The notes under the pieces are model-generated. The model was not told the origin of the DNA. It did not search any database and saw only the letters and a list, made by a program, of their open reading frames with translations. The position numbers were made by a program, and so were the translations under genes. Shown here in pieces: positions 1 to 10,484 of a stretch of 64,000 nucleotides of DNA (its first letter is position 1; each line of letters starts with the position of its first letter). The DNA is taken from positions 62,001 through 126,000 of the forward strand of contig CACOVO010000001.1 in NCBI GenBank assembly GCA_902630715.1, in the 5' to 3' direction. Source of the stretch: an uncultured SAR86 cluster bacterium. GTDB taxonomy: Bacteria > Pseudomonadota > Gammaproteobacteria > Magnimaribacterales > Magnimaribacteraceae.

Positions 1-346
1 TTTGTGTAACAAATCTAGTTTGTGGCATTGGACCATCAACTGCATCCACAAGCAAAAGCACTGAGTCAACCATCGAAAGAACTCTTTCAACCTCTCCACC
101 AAAATCAGCATGACCAGGCGTATCAACAATGTTTATTCTGTGTTCTTTCCACTCGATTGCAGTGTTTTTTGCTAGTATCGTAATGCCTCTTTCTTTTTCT
201 TGGTCATCAGAATCCATTATTCTCTCAGAGTCCATATTTTTTCTACTGAGAGTTCCTGATTGCTGTAATAATTTATCTACAAGCGTTGTTTTGCCATGAT
301 CTACATGAGCAATAATGGCAATATTTCTGAGATTTTTTATAGACAT
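1..346 (-). CDS. typA: GTP-binding protein TypA/BipA, N-terminal part (truncated by window start)
   Basis: Reverse-strand translation from ATG at 344-346: [31 protein letters not shown]...[28 protein letters not shown]; translational GTPase G1 (AHVDHGKT) and G3 (DTPGH) motifs. Not in ORF track. Confidence 0.95.
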   Translation of the reverse strand, partial: MSIKNLRNIAIIAHVDHGKTTLVDKLLQQSGTLSRKNMDSERIMDSDDQEKERGITILAKNTAIEWKEHRINIVDTPGHADFGGEVERVLSMVDSVLLLVDAVDGPMPQTRFVTQ

Positions 347-393
347 GGATTAAAAAGAAAGCGCGATTATAAGCTTTTATCTAAAATCTTCTA

Positions 394-834
394 TTAATTT
401 TTTGCCATTGCGTGCGAGAGAGGATCGGGACAACAAAGCTTTATTAAAGCCTGTTCTATTGGCATTTTTTCTAGTCTTTTTAATTCATTTAAGAATTTTT
501 TTGCAGCTAGATTACCTCTGGCTTCTGCAAGAGAAAAATACTCAATAGCTAGTTCTGGCTCTGGATCAATATGAACACCATCACTGTAAAATATGGCTAT
601 ATTGAACGGAGCTTTTGAATGCCCTTGTTCAGAGGCACGTTGATACCAGTAAATTGCTTTTTCGAGATCTTTAGGAATACCCCTTCCAATTGAATAATTT
701 ACTCCAGTGTTAAACTGGGCAACCGAAACACCTTGAGTCGCGAGAGAAAGATCATAAACAAAGTCATCTTTTTCATTAACCGCGTGTGATTTTAATGAAG
801 TTGTTAAAAGCAGCAGAAGGGTGATTCCTTTCAT
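394..834 (-). CDS. Sel1-like repeat (tetratricopeptide-like) secreted protein
   Basis: Signal peptide plus SLR motifs (AQFNTGVNYSIGRGIPKDLEKAIYWYQRASEQGH...). Confidence 0.8.
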   Translation of the reverse strand: MKGITLLLLLTTSLKSHAVNEKDDFVYDLSLATQGVSVAQFNTGVNYSIGRGIPKDLEKAIYWYQRASEQGHSKAPFNIAIFYSDGVHIDPEPELAIEYFSLAEARGNLAAKKFLNELKRLEKMPIEQALIKLCCPDPLSHAMAKN

Positions 835-842
835 CCACCCAG

Positions 843-1835
843 TTATTCCATTGAGACAACTACCTTGCCTAGCACTTTTCTATCTTCGAGTGTTTTTATG
901 GCTTTAGCTGCATCATCAAGAGGAAAAGTTTCAGTAACAAACGGTTTGATTTTGCCCTCTGCATGCAGTTCAAATAGTTCCTTAAAGTTTTGTTTATTTT
1001 CGTCATAGTCGAGACCTGCGAATTGACCCCAAAATACACCTACAATTTGACACTCTTTTAAAAGAGTAAGGTTTAGTGGCATTTTAGGTATTCCAGCAGT
1101 GAAGCCTATTACAAGATATTTTCCATGCCTCGCTATTGCCCTTAAAGCAGGTTCTGCGTAGTCACCACCAACGAGATCATAAATCATATCAACACCGCCG
1201 CCTGTTACTTCTTTTATTTGATCAGAAAATTTCTTTTGCAAATCCCTATCCATATCTCTTTCATAGATGATTCCTTCATCGGCTCCTTCTTTTTTGCATA
1301 AATCAATTTTTTCTTGTGAAGAAGCAGCAGCTATAACTCTTGCACCCATTGCTTTAGCAATATGAATTGCAGTTATACCCAATCCCCCGCCTGCACCCAG
1401 AACGAGCACAGATTCACCTTCTTTGAGTTCTCCTCTCTGCTTGAAGGCATGATAAGTCGTACCATAATTCAATGGAAATCCAGCTGCAGTCTCGAAGTCC
1501 ATAGAGTCTGGCAGGGGCATAAGCTGTTGCTCTAAGTATAAACCTTTTTCTCTTAAACCTCCTGAACCAACGCTTCCCATTACTCTATCTCCTTCATTGA
1601 GGTTTGTTACACCTTCTCCAATTGAAGAGACTATTCCTGAGATTTCACTACCCGGACTGAATGGAAAAGGGGGTTTAAACTGATATAAGCCTTGCACTAT
1701 AAGTACGTCCGGGAAACTGATACCTGTTGCCTTTATGTCTACTACTACCTGACCTGGGCCCGCAATAGGATCATCTATTTCCTCGACTTGATGCGATTCA
1801 ACCGGCCCAAATTCTTTACATAAAAATGCTCTCAT
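843..1835 (-). CDS. NADPH:quinone oxidoreductase / zinc-less MDR-family alcohol dehydrogenase
   Basis: GVSFPDVLI.., VLVLGAGGGLGITAIHIAKAMGARVIAAASS Rossmann motif, C-terminal GKVVV. Confidence 0.85.
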   Translation of the reverse strand: MRAFLCKEFGPVESHQVEEIDDPIAGPGQVVVDIKATGISFPDVLIVQGLYQFKPPFPFSPGSEISGIVSSIGEGVTNLNEGDRVMGSVGSGGLREKGLYLEQQLMPLPDSMDFETAAGFPLNYGTTYHAFKQRGELKEGESVLVLGAGGGLGITAIHIAKAMGARVIAAASSQEKIDLCKKEGADEGIIYERDMDRDLQKKFSDQIKEVTGGGVDMIYDLVGGDYAEPALRAIARHGKYLVIGFTAGIPKMPLNLTLLKECQIVGVFWGQFAGLDYDENKQNFKELFELHAEGKIKPFVTETFPLDDAAKAIKTLEDRKVLGKVVVSME

Positions 1836-1888
1836 AAAACCATCCTATTTAAATTTATAATCTTAAATTAACGCTTAAAAACCAAACG

Positions 1889-3439
1889 TCAAGAAATCTT
1901 ATTTAAAAATTCTTTCAAATAGTCTTCAAAATTTATTTTCTTTTCTTGTTCTAGTTTTGAAGCGGTTATTAAAGATTCCTTAGCTATGTCTTGAAAAGAA
2001 TACTTGTTTTCATTTTCAATGTTATTCATATTCTCTTTTTGCGAAAGGGACAATTTATGTCCATATTCTTGGAAAGAAACATTTCCGTCTTTAATTTCTT
2101 TTAGGAGGGAGCCACTCAGTGTTAAGTCAAGATTATCTAAAACCTTTTTTTGATCACTAAGTGTTTTAGTCCATATTTTGCCCTCATTAGAAACTTCGTC
2201 CATGAGAGAAGCAATGTCTGACATTTCATCAAGAACTCTCGACGCTTCATCTTTGATAGAAATTTGTCCGCTTTTAGTTGAGATTTTGGCTTGAGGATCT
2301 CTACCTTCATTCACAACAATCTTATGAATCTTAAATAGCTCATTTGACTCTTGTTCATCTATGTCTGGACTATCCGAAAAGAAACAATACAAGATCAATA
2401 AATCTAAAAAATAAACTTGCTCTTCAGATATGCCCTCAAAAAAATTTGGATTGAGGTCTATACATCTTACTTCTAGATAATCTATACCTTCTTCATTAAG
2501 AATATTTATAGGCCTTTCACCTGTTGGACAGACTCTCTTTGGTCTGATGGTACTGTAGTATTCGTTTTCTATTTGAATTATTGAGTCATTCAATTGGATT
2601 CTTTCACCGTTTTTAAATTCTCCAAGATTTTTATAATCCTTATAAGTTGTATTGAGGGCATTTTTGAGATCCTTACTATATTGTTCAATAGAATTATAAG
2701 AAATATTCAAACTGTCTTGAGCATGACTTATATATCCGAGATCACCCATCCTCAGTGATGTTGCAAAAGGTTTATATAGGTCCTCGTTACTCAGTTCAGA
2801 GAGATCATGAGACCTTTGATGTGCAAAAGACTTAGTTGTTATTGGAGAAGCGCCAAAAAGCAATAGATATATCCAGCCATAACGGCGAAAGTTTCTCGCG
2901 ATACCAAGGTAAACTTTGTTTTTTAGATCTTTCACCTCCATTGCTTTCCCCTCTCCAAGGATATGGAAGAAATTATCTGAAAAAGAGAAATTGTAGTGAA
3001 TGCCAGCTATAGCCTGCATCATACTTCCATATCTGTTAGAGAGTCCTCTTCTGTAGATAGTTTTCATCATTCCTTGATTAGATGGTCCATAGTCACCAAT
3101 TGGAATTTCTTCGTCTAGGCTTATAGTGCAAGGCATGCTTAATGGCCAAAGAGACTCATCTTTAATATTTTGGTTAACAAAAACATGAAGTTCCTTCAAG
3201 AAATGAAGACAATCTTTGGCGCTATTAAAGGTTGGAGTTACAAGCTCCAATAAGGCTTCTGAAAAATCAGTTGTTATATATGGATTGGTTAAAGCCGCAC
3301 CTAGACCATTAGGATGTTTTTTATGAGAGATGCCTCCAGAAGAATTAATTCTGAGGCTTTCTTTTTCTATCCCCCTATTTATAAGATTAAGTTCTGAAGC
3401 TGCTTTTGATTTCTTTATTTCGTCTAAAGAAAATCTCAT
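1889..3439 (-). CDS. gshA: Glutamate-cysteine ligase (proteobacterial type)
   Basis: GIEKESLRI, TDFSEALLELVTP, YLEVRCIDLNP motifs. Confidence 0.95.
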   Translation of the reverse strand: MRFSLDEIKKSKAASELNLINRGIEKESLRINSSGGISHKKHPNGLGAALTNPYITTDFSEALLELVTPTFNSAKDCLHFLKELHVFVNQNIKDESLWPLSMPCTISLDEEIPIGDYGPSNQGMMKTIYRRGLSNRYGSMMQAIAGIHYNFSFSDNFFHILGEGKAMEVKDLKNKVYLGIARNFRRYGWIYLLLFGASPITTKSFAHQRSHDLSELSNEDLYKPFATSLRMGDLGYISHAQDSLNISYNSIEQYSKDLKNALNTTYKDYKNLGEFKNGERIQLNDSIIQIENEYYSTIRPKRVCPTGERPINILNEEGIDYLEVRCIDLNPNFFEGISEEQVYFLDLLILYCFFSDSPDIDEQESNELFKIHKIVVNEGRDPQAKISTKSGQISIKDEASRVLDEMSDIASLMDEVSNEGKIWTKTLSDQKKVLDNLDLTLSGSLLKEIKDGNVSFQEYGHKLSLSQKENMNNIENENKYSFQDIAKESLITASKLEQEKKINFEDYLKEFLNKIS

Positions 3440-3447
3440 AATTTATT

Positions 3448-4977
3448 TTATTTTGGACCAGCCTTAACTATAGCCTCGGATACATCAAATTTTTTGAAAT
3501 TCTCCTTAAATTGACCAACTAACTTACTCTCGTATTCAGCAAAGTCATTGGGATTAGACCAATTTTTTACAGGATTAAGTAACTTACTATCCACACCACT
3601 AACGTTTATTGGTACTGTAAGATTCATTCCTTCGACCGTTTCAGTTTCAGCCCCAATTAGTTCTCCAGACTGGATTGCTGAAATAATCGATCTAGTAACT
3701 GGTATATCGAATCTATTTCCTACTCCATAAGGTCCTCCAGTCCAACCAGTATTCACTAGGTAAACTTTACTATCAAATTCCTCTATTCTTTTCATTAATA
3801 AGTCAGCATAAACTCCAGCAGCTCTTGGGAAGAAAGGAGCGCCGTAACATGTTGAAAAGGTGGTTTTGAATGCTTCTGTAGATCCCACCTCAGTCGATCC
3901 TATAGCAGCTGTATAACCACTCAAAAAATGATAAGCCGCAGCCTCTTTACTCAAGATAGAAACAGGAGGAATTACACCTGATAAATCGCAAGTTAAAAAT
4001 ATAACTGCATTTGGTTCACCGCCAGAGTTTTCTTCTGCCCTTTTCTCTATATGTTCTCTTGGGTAGACAACACGAGTGTTCTCAGTAAGTGAGGAATCTG
4101 AATAGTCTGGATCTTTAGTGTCTGGTTTTATGACAACATTTTCCATGACACTGCCTCGTTTAATGGCGTCCCATATCACGGGTTCATTTTTCTGGGTTAG
4201 GTTTATACATTTTGCGTAGCAACCTCCTTCAAAATTGAATACTGTTCCTGGCCCCCATCCATGTTCATCGTCTCCTATGAGTTTTCTTTCTGGATCTGCC
4301 GATAGAGTAGTCTTACCAGTACCTGACAGTCCAAAAAATAGAGAAACCTCTCCATTGGCTCCTACATTAGAAGCACAATGCATTGGCAAAACATCGCTCT
4401 CAGGCAAAAGAAAATTTTGAACCGCAAACATGGATTTTTTCATCTCCCCTGCATAGGGCATTCCTGCTAAAAGAACTTTCTTTCTTGTGAAGTCCAACAA
4501 CACAACACCATCACTATTGGTTTTATCTTCTTTAGGATCACAAGAAAATTTTGGAGCACTCATTATCTCCCATACATCTTTATTCTCGGGATTAAATGAT
4601 TCTGGCCTTATAAACATTTGCTTACCAAAAAGATTATGCCAAGCCCATTCAGTTCTAATTTTTAGAGGTATATAGTAGTCTCTATGTTCACCAACGTGGA
4701 GTGATGAAACATAAGTCTCTTTTTCATTCAGGTAGTCTTCAACTTTTTTCCAAAGTTTACCGAAAGCCTCACTATCAAAAGGCTTATTGACTTGTCCCCA
4801 ATCAACTGTATTTTTTGTAAGTTCATCTTCAACTATGAAACGGTCTGAGGGACTTCTTCCGGTTCGAGATCCAGTTTTCACCAGCAACGCGCCATTAGAG
4901 GCGACTTCTCCTTCTCCCCTATCGACAGAAACTTCAATAAGCTCGTCTACAGATAAGTTTTCGTATACAGATGACAT
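3448..4977 (-). CDS. pckA: Phosphoenolpyruvate carboxykinase (ATP)
   Basis: [27 protein letters not shown] kinase motif; [15 protein letters not shown]. Confidence 0.97.
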   Translation of the reverse strand: MSSVYENLSVDELIEVSVDRGEGEVASNGALLVKTGSRTGRSPSDRFIVEDELTKNTVDWGQVNKPFDSEAFGKLWKKVEDYLNEKETYVSSLHVGEHRDYYIPLKIRTEWAWHNLFGKQMFIRPESFNPENKDVWEIMSAPKFSCDPKEDKTNSDGVVLLDFTRKKVLLAGMPYAGEMKKSMFAVQNFLLPESDVLPMHCASNVGANGEVSLFFGLSGTGKTTLSADPERKLIGDDEHGWGPGTVFNFEGGCYAKCINLTQKNEPVIWDAIKRGSVMENVVIKPDTKDPDYSDSSLTENTRVVYPREHIEKRAEENSGGEPNAVIFLTCDLSGVIPPVSILSKEAAAYHFLSGYTAAIGSTEVGSTEAFKTTFSTCYGAPFFPRAAGVYADLLMKRIEEFDSKVYLVNTGWTGGPYGVGNRFDIPVTRSIISAIQSGELIGAETETVEGMNLTVPINVSGVDSKLLNPVKNWSNPNDFAEYESKLVGQFKENFKKFDVSEAIVKAGPK

Positions 4978-5015
4978 TAGTGAATCCTTTTAAAATTGCT
5001 CGGTATTATATAGAT

Positions 5016-5540
5016 TTAATTTTGGTTATGAGAATGTATTTGATTAACAAACTTAAAAATTACTAAGCAGTAGATTATTACAAAACAAAGTCCTATTAAA
5101 ACCCAACCCGGGATACTTATTCCAAGAAAAGTCCAAAGGACTTCAGAACAATTACCATCTCCAGTAAAAGCCAGTATCAATATCTCAAGAAATGGTAAGT
5201 TATCAAAAAGATATTCCATATCCGGTGCACAACTTGGAACTAATTCATCCGGCAGGCTCTGAAGGTAAAGTTGTCTAATTGCTAGTGAGGCGCCTATTAA
5301 TGCAAAGATCAATATAAATAGCACAAAGAGTCTGTAAGAATTTAATTTCTTAGGATTAACGATAATACCAAGGGCTGCAATCACACCAAAAGCTATGACC
5401 GCCCCTCTTTGCATGTAACAAAGAATACAAGGTTCCAGTTGAAGAAAGTTCTCCATATAAAAAGCAACGCCAATCATGCATATTGATGCGACAAGCACAA
5501 CTTGAAAAGTTCGACGACTATCTTTGAGAATTAATTCCAT
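5016..5540 (-). CDS. dsbB: Disulfide bond formation protein DsbB
   Basis: LEPCILCYMQR (CxxC) and second periplasmic Cys pair, four predicted TM segments. Confidence 0.9.
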   Translation of the reverse strand: MELILKDSRRTFQVVLVASICMIGVAFYMENFLQLEPCILCYMQRGAVIAFGVIAALGIIVNPKKLNSYRLFVLFILIFALIGASLAIRQLYLQSLPDELVPSCAPDMEYLFDNLPFLEILILAFTGDGNCSEVLWTFLGISIPGWVLIGLCFVIIYCLVIFKFVNQIHSHNQN

Positions 5541-8224
5541 TAGTGAGCTTGGTCCCAGTTATCTCCGATCCCAATGTCAACTTCAAGAGGTACATCCAAA
5601 TTAGCTGCTCCCATCATAGATTCTGTTACAAGTTTAATAATATTCTCAACTTCATTCTCAGGCGTATCTAAAATTAACTCATCATGCACTTGAAGAATTA
5701 GTTTTGCTTTAGATTTTTTGTCATTAATTGCTTTATGCATTTTTATCATAGCTAATTTCATTATGTCCGCAGCAGTTCCTTGAACAGGTGCATTTATAGC
5801 AACACGTTCAGAGGCTTGTCTCCTCACGGCATTGCTTGCGTTTATGTCACGAAGGTATAGCCTTCTTCCAAATAGTGTTTCGACAAATCCATTCTCGCTT
5901 GCAAATTTTTTGGTAGATTCCATGTACTCCTTAACTGCGGGATATTTTTCAAAATACAACGCCATGTATTCTGCTGCTAAATTTCTTGGAATCGATAGTT
6001 GCTTACCTAACCCAAAAGCAGAAATTCCGTAAATTAAACCAAAATTTATTGCTTTAGCATTTCTTCTCAAATCGCTTGTAACTTCCTCTAAATCAACATT
6101 GAATACTTCACTCGCAGTTTTAGTATGTATATCTTCTCCTTGCTGGAATGCATTCAAAAGCCCTTCATCTTTAGACATATGAGCCATTACCCGCAGCTCT
6201 ATTTGAGAGTAATCTGCTGATACAAACTTATTGTTCTTAGAAGGTTCAAAAGCCTGTCTAATTCTTCTTCCGTCCTCTGTTCTTATGGGAATATTCTGTA
6301 AGTTGGGGTCAGATGAAGATAATCTTCCTGTTGTTGTCACAGCCTGATGAAATGAGGTATGAACTTTTCCTGTTGTCTGGGAAATTTGCAGAGGTAGCTT
6401 ATCAGTATAAGTTGATTTAAGTTTACTTAGAGTCCTGTGCTCAAGAAGGACTTTTGGCAGCTCATATTCCTCAGCTAATTCAGCTAAAACCTTTTCATCA
6501 GTAGAAGGTTGTCCACCAGGAGTTTTTTTTATGACTCGGTAATTGAGTTTATCGAAAAAAATTTCTCTAAGTTGCTTTGTAGATCCTAAATTAAATTCTT
6601 CGCCAGCAATTTCGTAGGCTTGATTTTCTAATTTTTTAATTCTTTTTTCTAGATCTTTAGACTGTGCACTAAGAACTTTAGAATTCAAAATAGCTCCATT
6701 CCTCTCCATATCGGAAAGAACCTCTATAAGTGGTATTTCTATTTCTTCGTTAAGTTTGAGCAATGAACTTTCATTTATCAATTTACGATTTAATTCCTCA
6801 AAAAGTCTTAGGGTTATATCTGCATCTTCTGCCGCGTAATGTGTTGCTGTTTCGATGGGAACTTTGTCGAAAGTTATTTGTTTTACGCCTTTACCTGCAA
6901 CATCTTCGAAAGTTGAAGTTTTGTAATTTAGATAATAAGACGAGAGAGCATCCAAATTATGTCTTGTGGCGGAAGCATCCAATACATAGCTCATCATCAT
7001 TGTGTCATTTTTAATTGATGCAATATTGATTCCGTATTTGGCCAGAACATTTCTATCAAACTTAATGTTTTGACCAATTATTTTCTTCTTAGAGCCTTCT
7101 AATAGGGGTTTGAGGGTTTCTAAAACATAATTTATATCTAGCTGGTCAACAGAGTCATCTTCATGCTGGATGGGTATATAGTGGGCTTCGCCATTCTTGA
7201 AACTCAAAGAGATACCGACTAAATCAGTATCCATGTAATTAAGGCTGGTTGTTTCAGTATCTAAAGCTACAGTCTCAGCCTGCAATGCTTCTTTAACTAT
7301 TTTTTTTAAGATGCTCTCTGACGTTATGCATGTGTAGGAAGACTCGATTGATGATGGTACGTTAATTTCTTGAGGGACTTCTTGTAACCATGACTTAAAT
7401 TCTAGTTCTTCGTATATTTTTGATAATTCTTCAGAATTGGGTTCAGATATCATTAGATCATCTATTCCTATATCTAGCGGGACGTCTGTCTTGATTTTCA
7501 CTAACTCATGAGCTAGGTCCAACATTTCTAAAGAAGATCTGAGACTTTCCCCAACTTTACCGCCTATAGAGTCTGCATTCTCTTTGATTCCCTTTAAATC
7601 TTTATATTCATTGAGCCATTTGACTGCTGTTTTTGGACCAACCTTGTCTACGCCTGGCACATTATCAGATTTATCTCCTATGAGTGCTAGGTAATCTGTG
7701 ATTTGATTAGGATTCACACCAAATTTTTTCTGCACACCGTCTTCATCAAGCAGTTCACCAGACATTGTGTTAACAACACTCACATTTTCGCAAACAAGTT
7801 GAGTCATATCTTTATCACCAGTTGAGATGACAGTTTTTAATTTCTTTTTCCTTGCCTGTTCGGCCAATGTTCCTATGACGTCATCAGCCTCAACTCCGGG
7901 TATCATGATCAATTTGATTCCCATAAGTGAGATGATCTTATGTATTGGATCTATTTGTTGAACTAGGTCTTCCGGCATTGGTGGTCTGTTTGCTTTATAT
8001 TCAGCATACATATCATGTCGAAAAGTTTTTCCCTTGGCGTCAAAAATCACAACTAAAGGACTGTCTGGATGATCAATAAGTATTTTTTTAATCATACTTA
8101 TAACACCCTTAACAGCACCCGTGGGCTGGTTCTTACTAGTTGTAAGAGGCGGTAGCGCATGATAGGCCCTATATAAATAAGAAGAGCCGTCCACAAGAAT
8201 TATAGGATCATTTTCTTCGCTCAT
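5540..8224 (-). CDS. polA: DNA polymerase I
   Basis: 5'-3' exonuclease, 3'-5' exonuclease (VALDTETTSL) and polymerase motifs (SADYSQIELRVMAH, QVHDELI). Confidence 0.98.
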   Translation of the reverse strand: MSEENDPIILVDGSSYLYRAYHALPPLTTSKNQPTGAVKGVISMIKKILIDHPDSPLVVIFDAKGKTFRHDMYAEYKANRPPMPEDLVQQIDPIHKIISLMGIKLIMIPGVEADDVIGTLAEQARKKKLKTVISTGDKDMTQLVCENVSVVNTMSGELLDEDGVQKKFGVNPNQITDYLALIGDKSDNVPGVDKVGPKTAVKWLNEYKDLKGIKENADSIGGKVGESLRSSLEMLDLAHELVKIKTDVPLDIGIDDLMISEPNSEELSKIYEELEFKSWLQEVPQEINVPSSIESSYTCITSESILKKIVKEALQAETVALDTETTSLNYMDTDLVGISLSFKNGEAHYIPIQHEDDSVDQLDINYVLETLKPLLEGSKKKIIGQNIKFDRNVLAKYGINIASIKNDTMMMSYVLDASATRHNLDALSSYYLNYKTSTFEDVAGKGVKQITFDKVPIETATHYAAEDADITLRLFEELNRKLINESSLLKLNEEIEIPLIEVLSDMERNGAILNSKVLSAQSKDLEKRIKKLENQAYEIAGEEFNLGSTKQLREIFFDKLNYRVIKKTPGGQPSTDEKVLAELAEEYELPKVLLEHRTLSKLKSTYTDKLPLQISQTTGKVHTSFHQAVTTTGRLSSSDPNLQNIPIRTEDGRRIRQAFEPSKNNKFVSADYSQIELRVMAHMSKDEGLLNAFQQGEDIHTKTASEVFNVDLEEVTSDLRRNAKAINFGLIYGISAFGLGKQLSIPRNLAAEYMALYFEKYPAVKEYMESTKKFASENGFVETLFGRRLYLRDINASNAVRRQASERVAINAPVQGTAADIMKLAMIKMHKAINDKKSKAKLILQVHDELILDTPENEVENIIKLVTESMMGAANLDVPLEVDIGIGDNWDQAH

Positions 8225-9003
8225 TTACTGATATCTCTTTTATATAGTCTATTTCTCCCAGAGCCTTTGCCTCTCCAGCTCAAGTCTTCGGTAAGTCCCG
8301 ATTCAAAAATAATCTCTTCAATAATAATTAAGTTTTTTTCCAAGTTGCTACCTTCAATTTCAATGAGAATGCTTTTTACTGCAGTAAGAACATTTGATGC
8401 TCCTTGAAGTATTTCAGTTTCCTTACCATCCACATCAAGTTTTATATGATCAGGAGACGGAACTCCTTTTAAATTTAGCAGATCATCAAGTTTGACGGCT
8501 ACAACTGATTGTAAGCCGGTGACTTCAAAAACACCGAATTGATTAGTGTTTGAATCTATGCTGTTATGTGAAGCTCCTGAACTAGGATCCTTCATATATA
8601 ATTGAAGCAGATTAGTTTCTTTACCTCCTGCAAAGCACAAAGCTTTAATTTGATCATCTAATTTATTCAATCTGATATTCGCATTGAGCGTAGCATAAGA
8701 TTCAGCAGAGGGCTCGATCGATAAAATAGAATTTTTTCTCTCAAGCGCCGCATACAGACTGAACATTCCTATATTCGCACCTATATCCCATAAAACTTCC
8801 CCATCCTTTAGGTAAGTCCTTATCCATTCAAAAGTTTCGGGCTCACTTCGATTTGATTTGGGATCTTGCGGAACAGAACCTGCAGAATCGACTCGGAAAC
8901 TAATAAAACCCTTATCAGTTTCAATAGTATGTATTTCTCTCATGGCCCCTGACAGCCTTGCAAAGGTTTTTGTTTTAGTCCTTTTACTTGCTCCTAAAGT
9001 CAC
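8221..9003 (-). CDS. FkbM-family SAM-dependent methyltransferase
   Basis: VLWDIGANIGMFSLYAA SAM motif, ..HIKLDVDGKETEILQGA.. typical of FkbM family; 4-nt overlap with polA start. Confidence 0.8.
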   Translation of the reverse strand: MTLGASKRTKTKTFARLSGAMREIHTIETDKGFISFRVDSAGSVPQDPKSNRSEPETFEWIRTYLKDGEVLWDIGANIGMFSLYAALERKNSILSIEPSAESYATLNANIRLNKLDDQIKALCFAGGKETNLLQLYMKDPSSGASHNSIDSNTNQFGVFEVTGLQSVVAVKLDDLLNLKGVPSPDHIKLDVDGKETEILQGASNVLTAVKSILIEIEGSNLEKNLIIIEEIIFESGLTEDLSWRGKGSGRNRLYKRDISK

Positions 9004-9129
9004 CAGAGAACTAAGAGCTTTAATAATATTTGATCTTGTTTTACTAATTTTAGTTACCTTGAGGTAATTTTACCTTACAAAAAAGTTTAAGAAATAATTA
9101 AAAAGATTGAACTAATAAAAAATATAAAT

Positions 9130-9212
9130 GTCGAAATAATTAAAGGGTGATTATTCCCAGCGATAAGCGAAAGCTCCAGGCAACCCCAAATGTCTGGAGC
9201 TTTTTATTTTAT
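9130..9212 (+). ncRNA. Candidate small RNA ending in an intrinsic terminator, opposed to the engB 3' end
   Basis: Perfect 10-bp stem AAAGCTCCAG/CTGGAGCTTT with a C-rich loop followed by TTTTTATTTT on + strand; no + strand ORF feeds it; same position relative to engB as Spot 42/ErsA. 5' end not determined. Confidence 0.45.
9170..9210 (+). terminator. Rho-independent terminator
   Basis: AAAGCTCCAG-gcaaccccaaatgt-CTGGAGCTTTTTATTTT. Confidence 0.75.
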
Positions 9213-9803
9213 CTGTTTGACCATTTCAGTAAGAGAATCAATTCCAGTCTTATTAGTTGCTGAAGTCGCAATAATCACTGATTTTATGGAAAGCTTTTCA
9301 AGATTGTTTTTAGCTTTTTCGACTGCTTGAAAAACTTTATTTTTAGATAACTTATCAGACTTATTGAGCAACAAAATGACTGGTAAATCTTTTTCCTTAC
9401 TCCATTTTATTAAATTTAAATCATCTGCTTTAAAAGGATGCCTGATATCCATTATTACGCAAATCGCCTTAAGGCTCTTTCTTAACATAAGATATTCTTC
9501 AATTTCCTTTCCCCAAATTGATCTTAATCTTTTAGAAACCTTAGCATACCCATATCCGGGTAAATCTATAATCTTTAAATTGTTGTTTGATTCTATCTCG
9601 AAAACATTTATTGATTGTGTCCTTCCAGGAGTTTTACTCGTCTTAGCAAGTTTTTTGTTATTTGTTAAAGCGTTCAAAATGCTTGATTTTCCGCAGTTTG
9701 ATCTGCCGCAAAAAGCAATCTCTGTACCTTCGTCTAGAGGTAAATTTTTAGTTGAGGGAAAGCTACCGATGAACTTAGCATTTTGCAGGAATGAATTATT
9801 CAT
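9204..9803 (-). CDS. engB: Ribosome biogenesis GTP-binding protein EngB/YihA/YsxC
   Basis: AFCGRSNCGKSSILNALTN, DLPGYGYAK, LLNKSDK motifs. Confidence 0.96.
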   Translation of the reverse strand: MNNSFLQNAKFIGSFPSTKNLPLDEGTEIAFCGRSNCGKSSILNALTNNKKLAKTSKTPGRTQSINVFEIESNNNLKIIDLPGYGYAKVSKRLRSIWGKEIEEYLMLRKSLKAICVIMDIRHPFKADDLNLIKWSKEKDLPVILLLNKSDKLSKNKVFQAVEKAKNNLEKLSIKSVIIATSATNKTGIDSLTEMVKQIK

Positions 9804-9840
9804 ACGACTTTAAAATTTAGGATGACCTCTCAGGTTAGTA

Positions 9841-9846
9841 TATAAT
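9841..9846 (+). promoter_or_regulatory. Possible -10 box (TATAAT) upstream of cytochrome c4 gene
   Basis: TATAAT 38 nt upstream of ATG at 9884; -35 not convincing. Confidence 0.35.
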
Positions 9847-9883
9847 GTTGGCGCGCCACAGCATATTAAAGATAGATTCTTAA

Positions 9884-10480
9884 ATGAAACTAAAATATCT
9901 AACAGTAATTGTTACAGCCTTTATTTTCTTGGGCGCTGGAGATCCAAACTCTGGTAAAGACAAAGTTGCTGTCTGTGCAGGTTGCCATGGAGCTGATGGA
10001 AACAGTTTAGTCGGTATTTGGCCTTCTTTAGCAGGGCAAAATGAGAAATATCTTTTAAAACAACTTAGACTGGTCAAGTCAGGAGACAGAGTCATAGCTT
10101 CAATGACCGGACTTTTGGATAATTTAGATGATTCAGACCTTCAAGATATTGCTGCGTTTTATCAATCGAATGTTAATTCCATCGGTGTTGTAGACGAATC
10201 AAAGGTCGATCTTGGAAGAAAACTCTATTATGCGGGGAATCTTGAAAAGGGCGTTCCGGCTTGCTCTGCTTGCCACTCACCAAAAGGTTTAGGTAATGCT
10301 CCTGCTGCTTACCCCTTATTAAGCGGTCAACAACCTGAATATGTTGCAAAGGCTTTAAAAGACTACAGGTCTGGAGAAAGGATAAATGAAGAGCCTTCAA
10401 AGATTATGGCTGCTATAGCGTACAAGCTTGACGATGCTGAAATTGATGCATTATCCAGCTTTGTTCATGGTTTATACTAA
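9884..10480 (+). CDS. Cytochrome c4 (dihaem cytochrome c)
   Basis: Two CxxCH motifs (CAGCHGADG, CSACHSPKG), signal peptide; engB-cc4-dsbA order as in Pseudomonas. Confidence 0.92.
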   Translation: MKLKYLTVIVTAFIFLGAGDPNSGKDKVAVCAGCHGADGNSLVGIWPSLAGQNEKYLLKQLRLVKSGDRVIASMTGLLDNLDDSDLQDIAAFYQSNVNSIGVVDESKVDLGRKLYYAGNLEKGVPACSACHSPKGLGNAPAAYPLLSGQQPEYVAKALKDYRSGERINEEPSKIMAAIAYKLDDAEIDALSSFVHGLY

Positions 10481-10484
10481 AACA

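Noticed and set aside
9364-9813. 149-aa + strand ORF
   Set aside because: Fully antisense to engB, which has all its GTPase motifs; no family signature.
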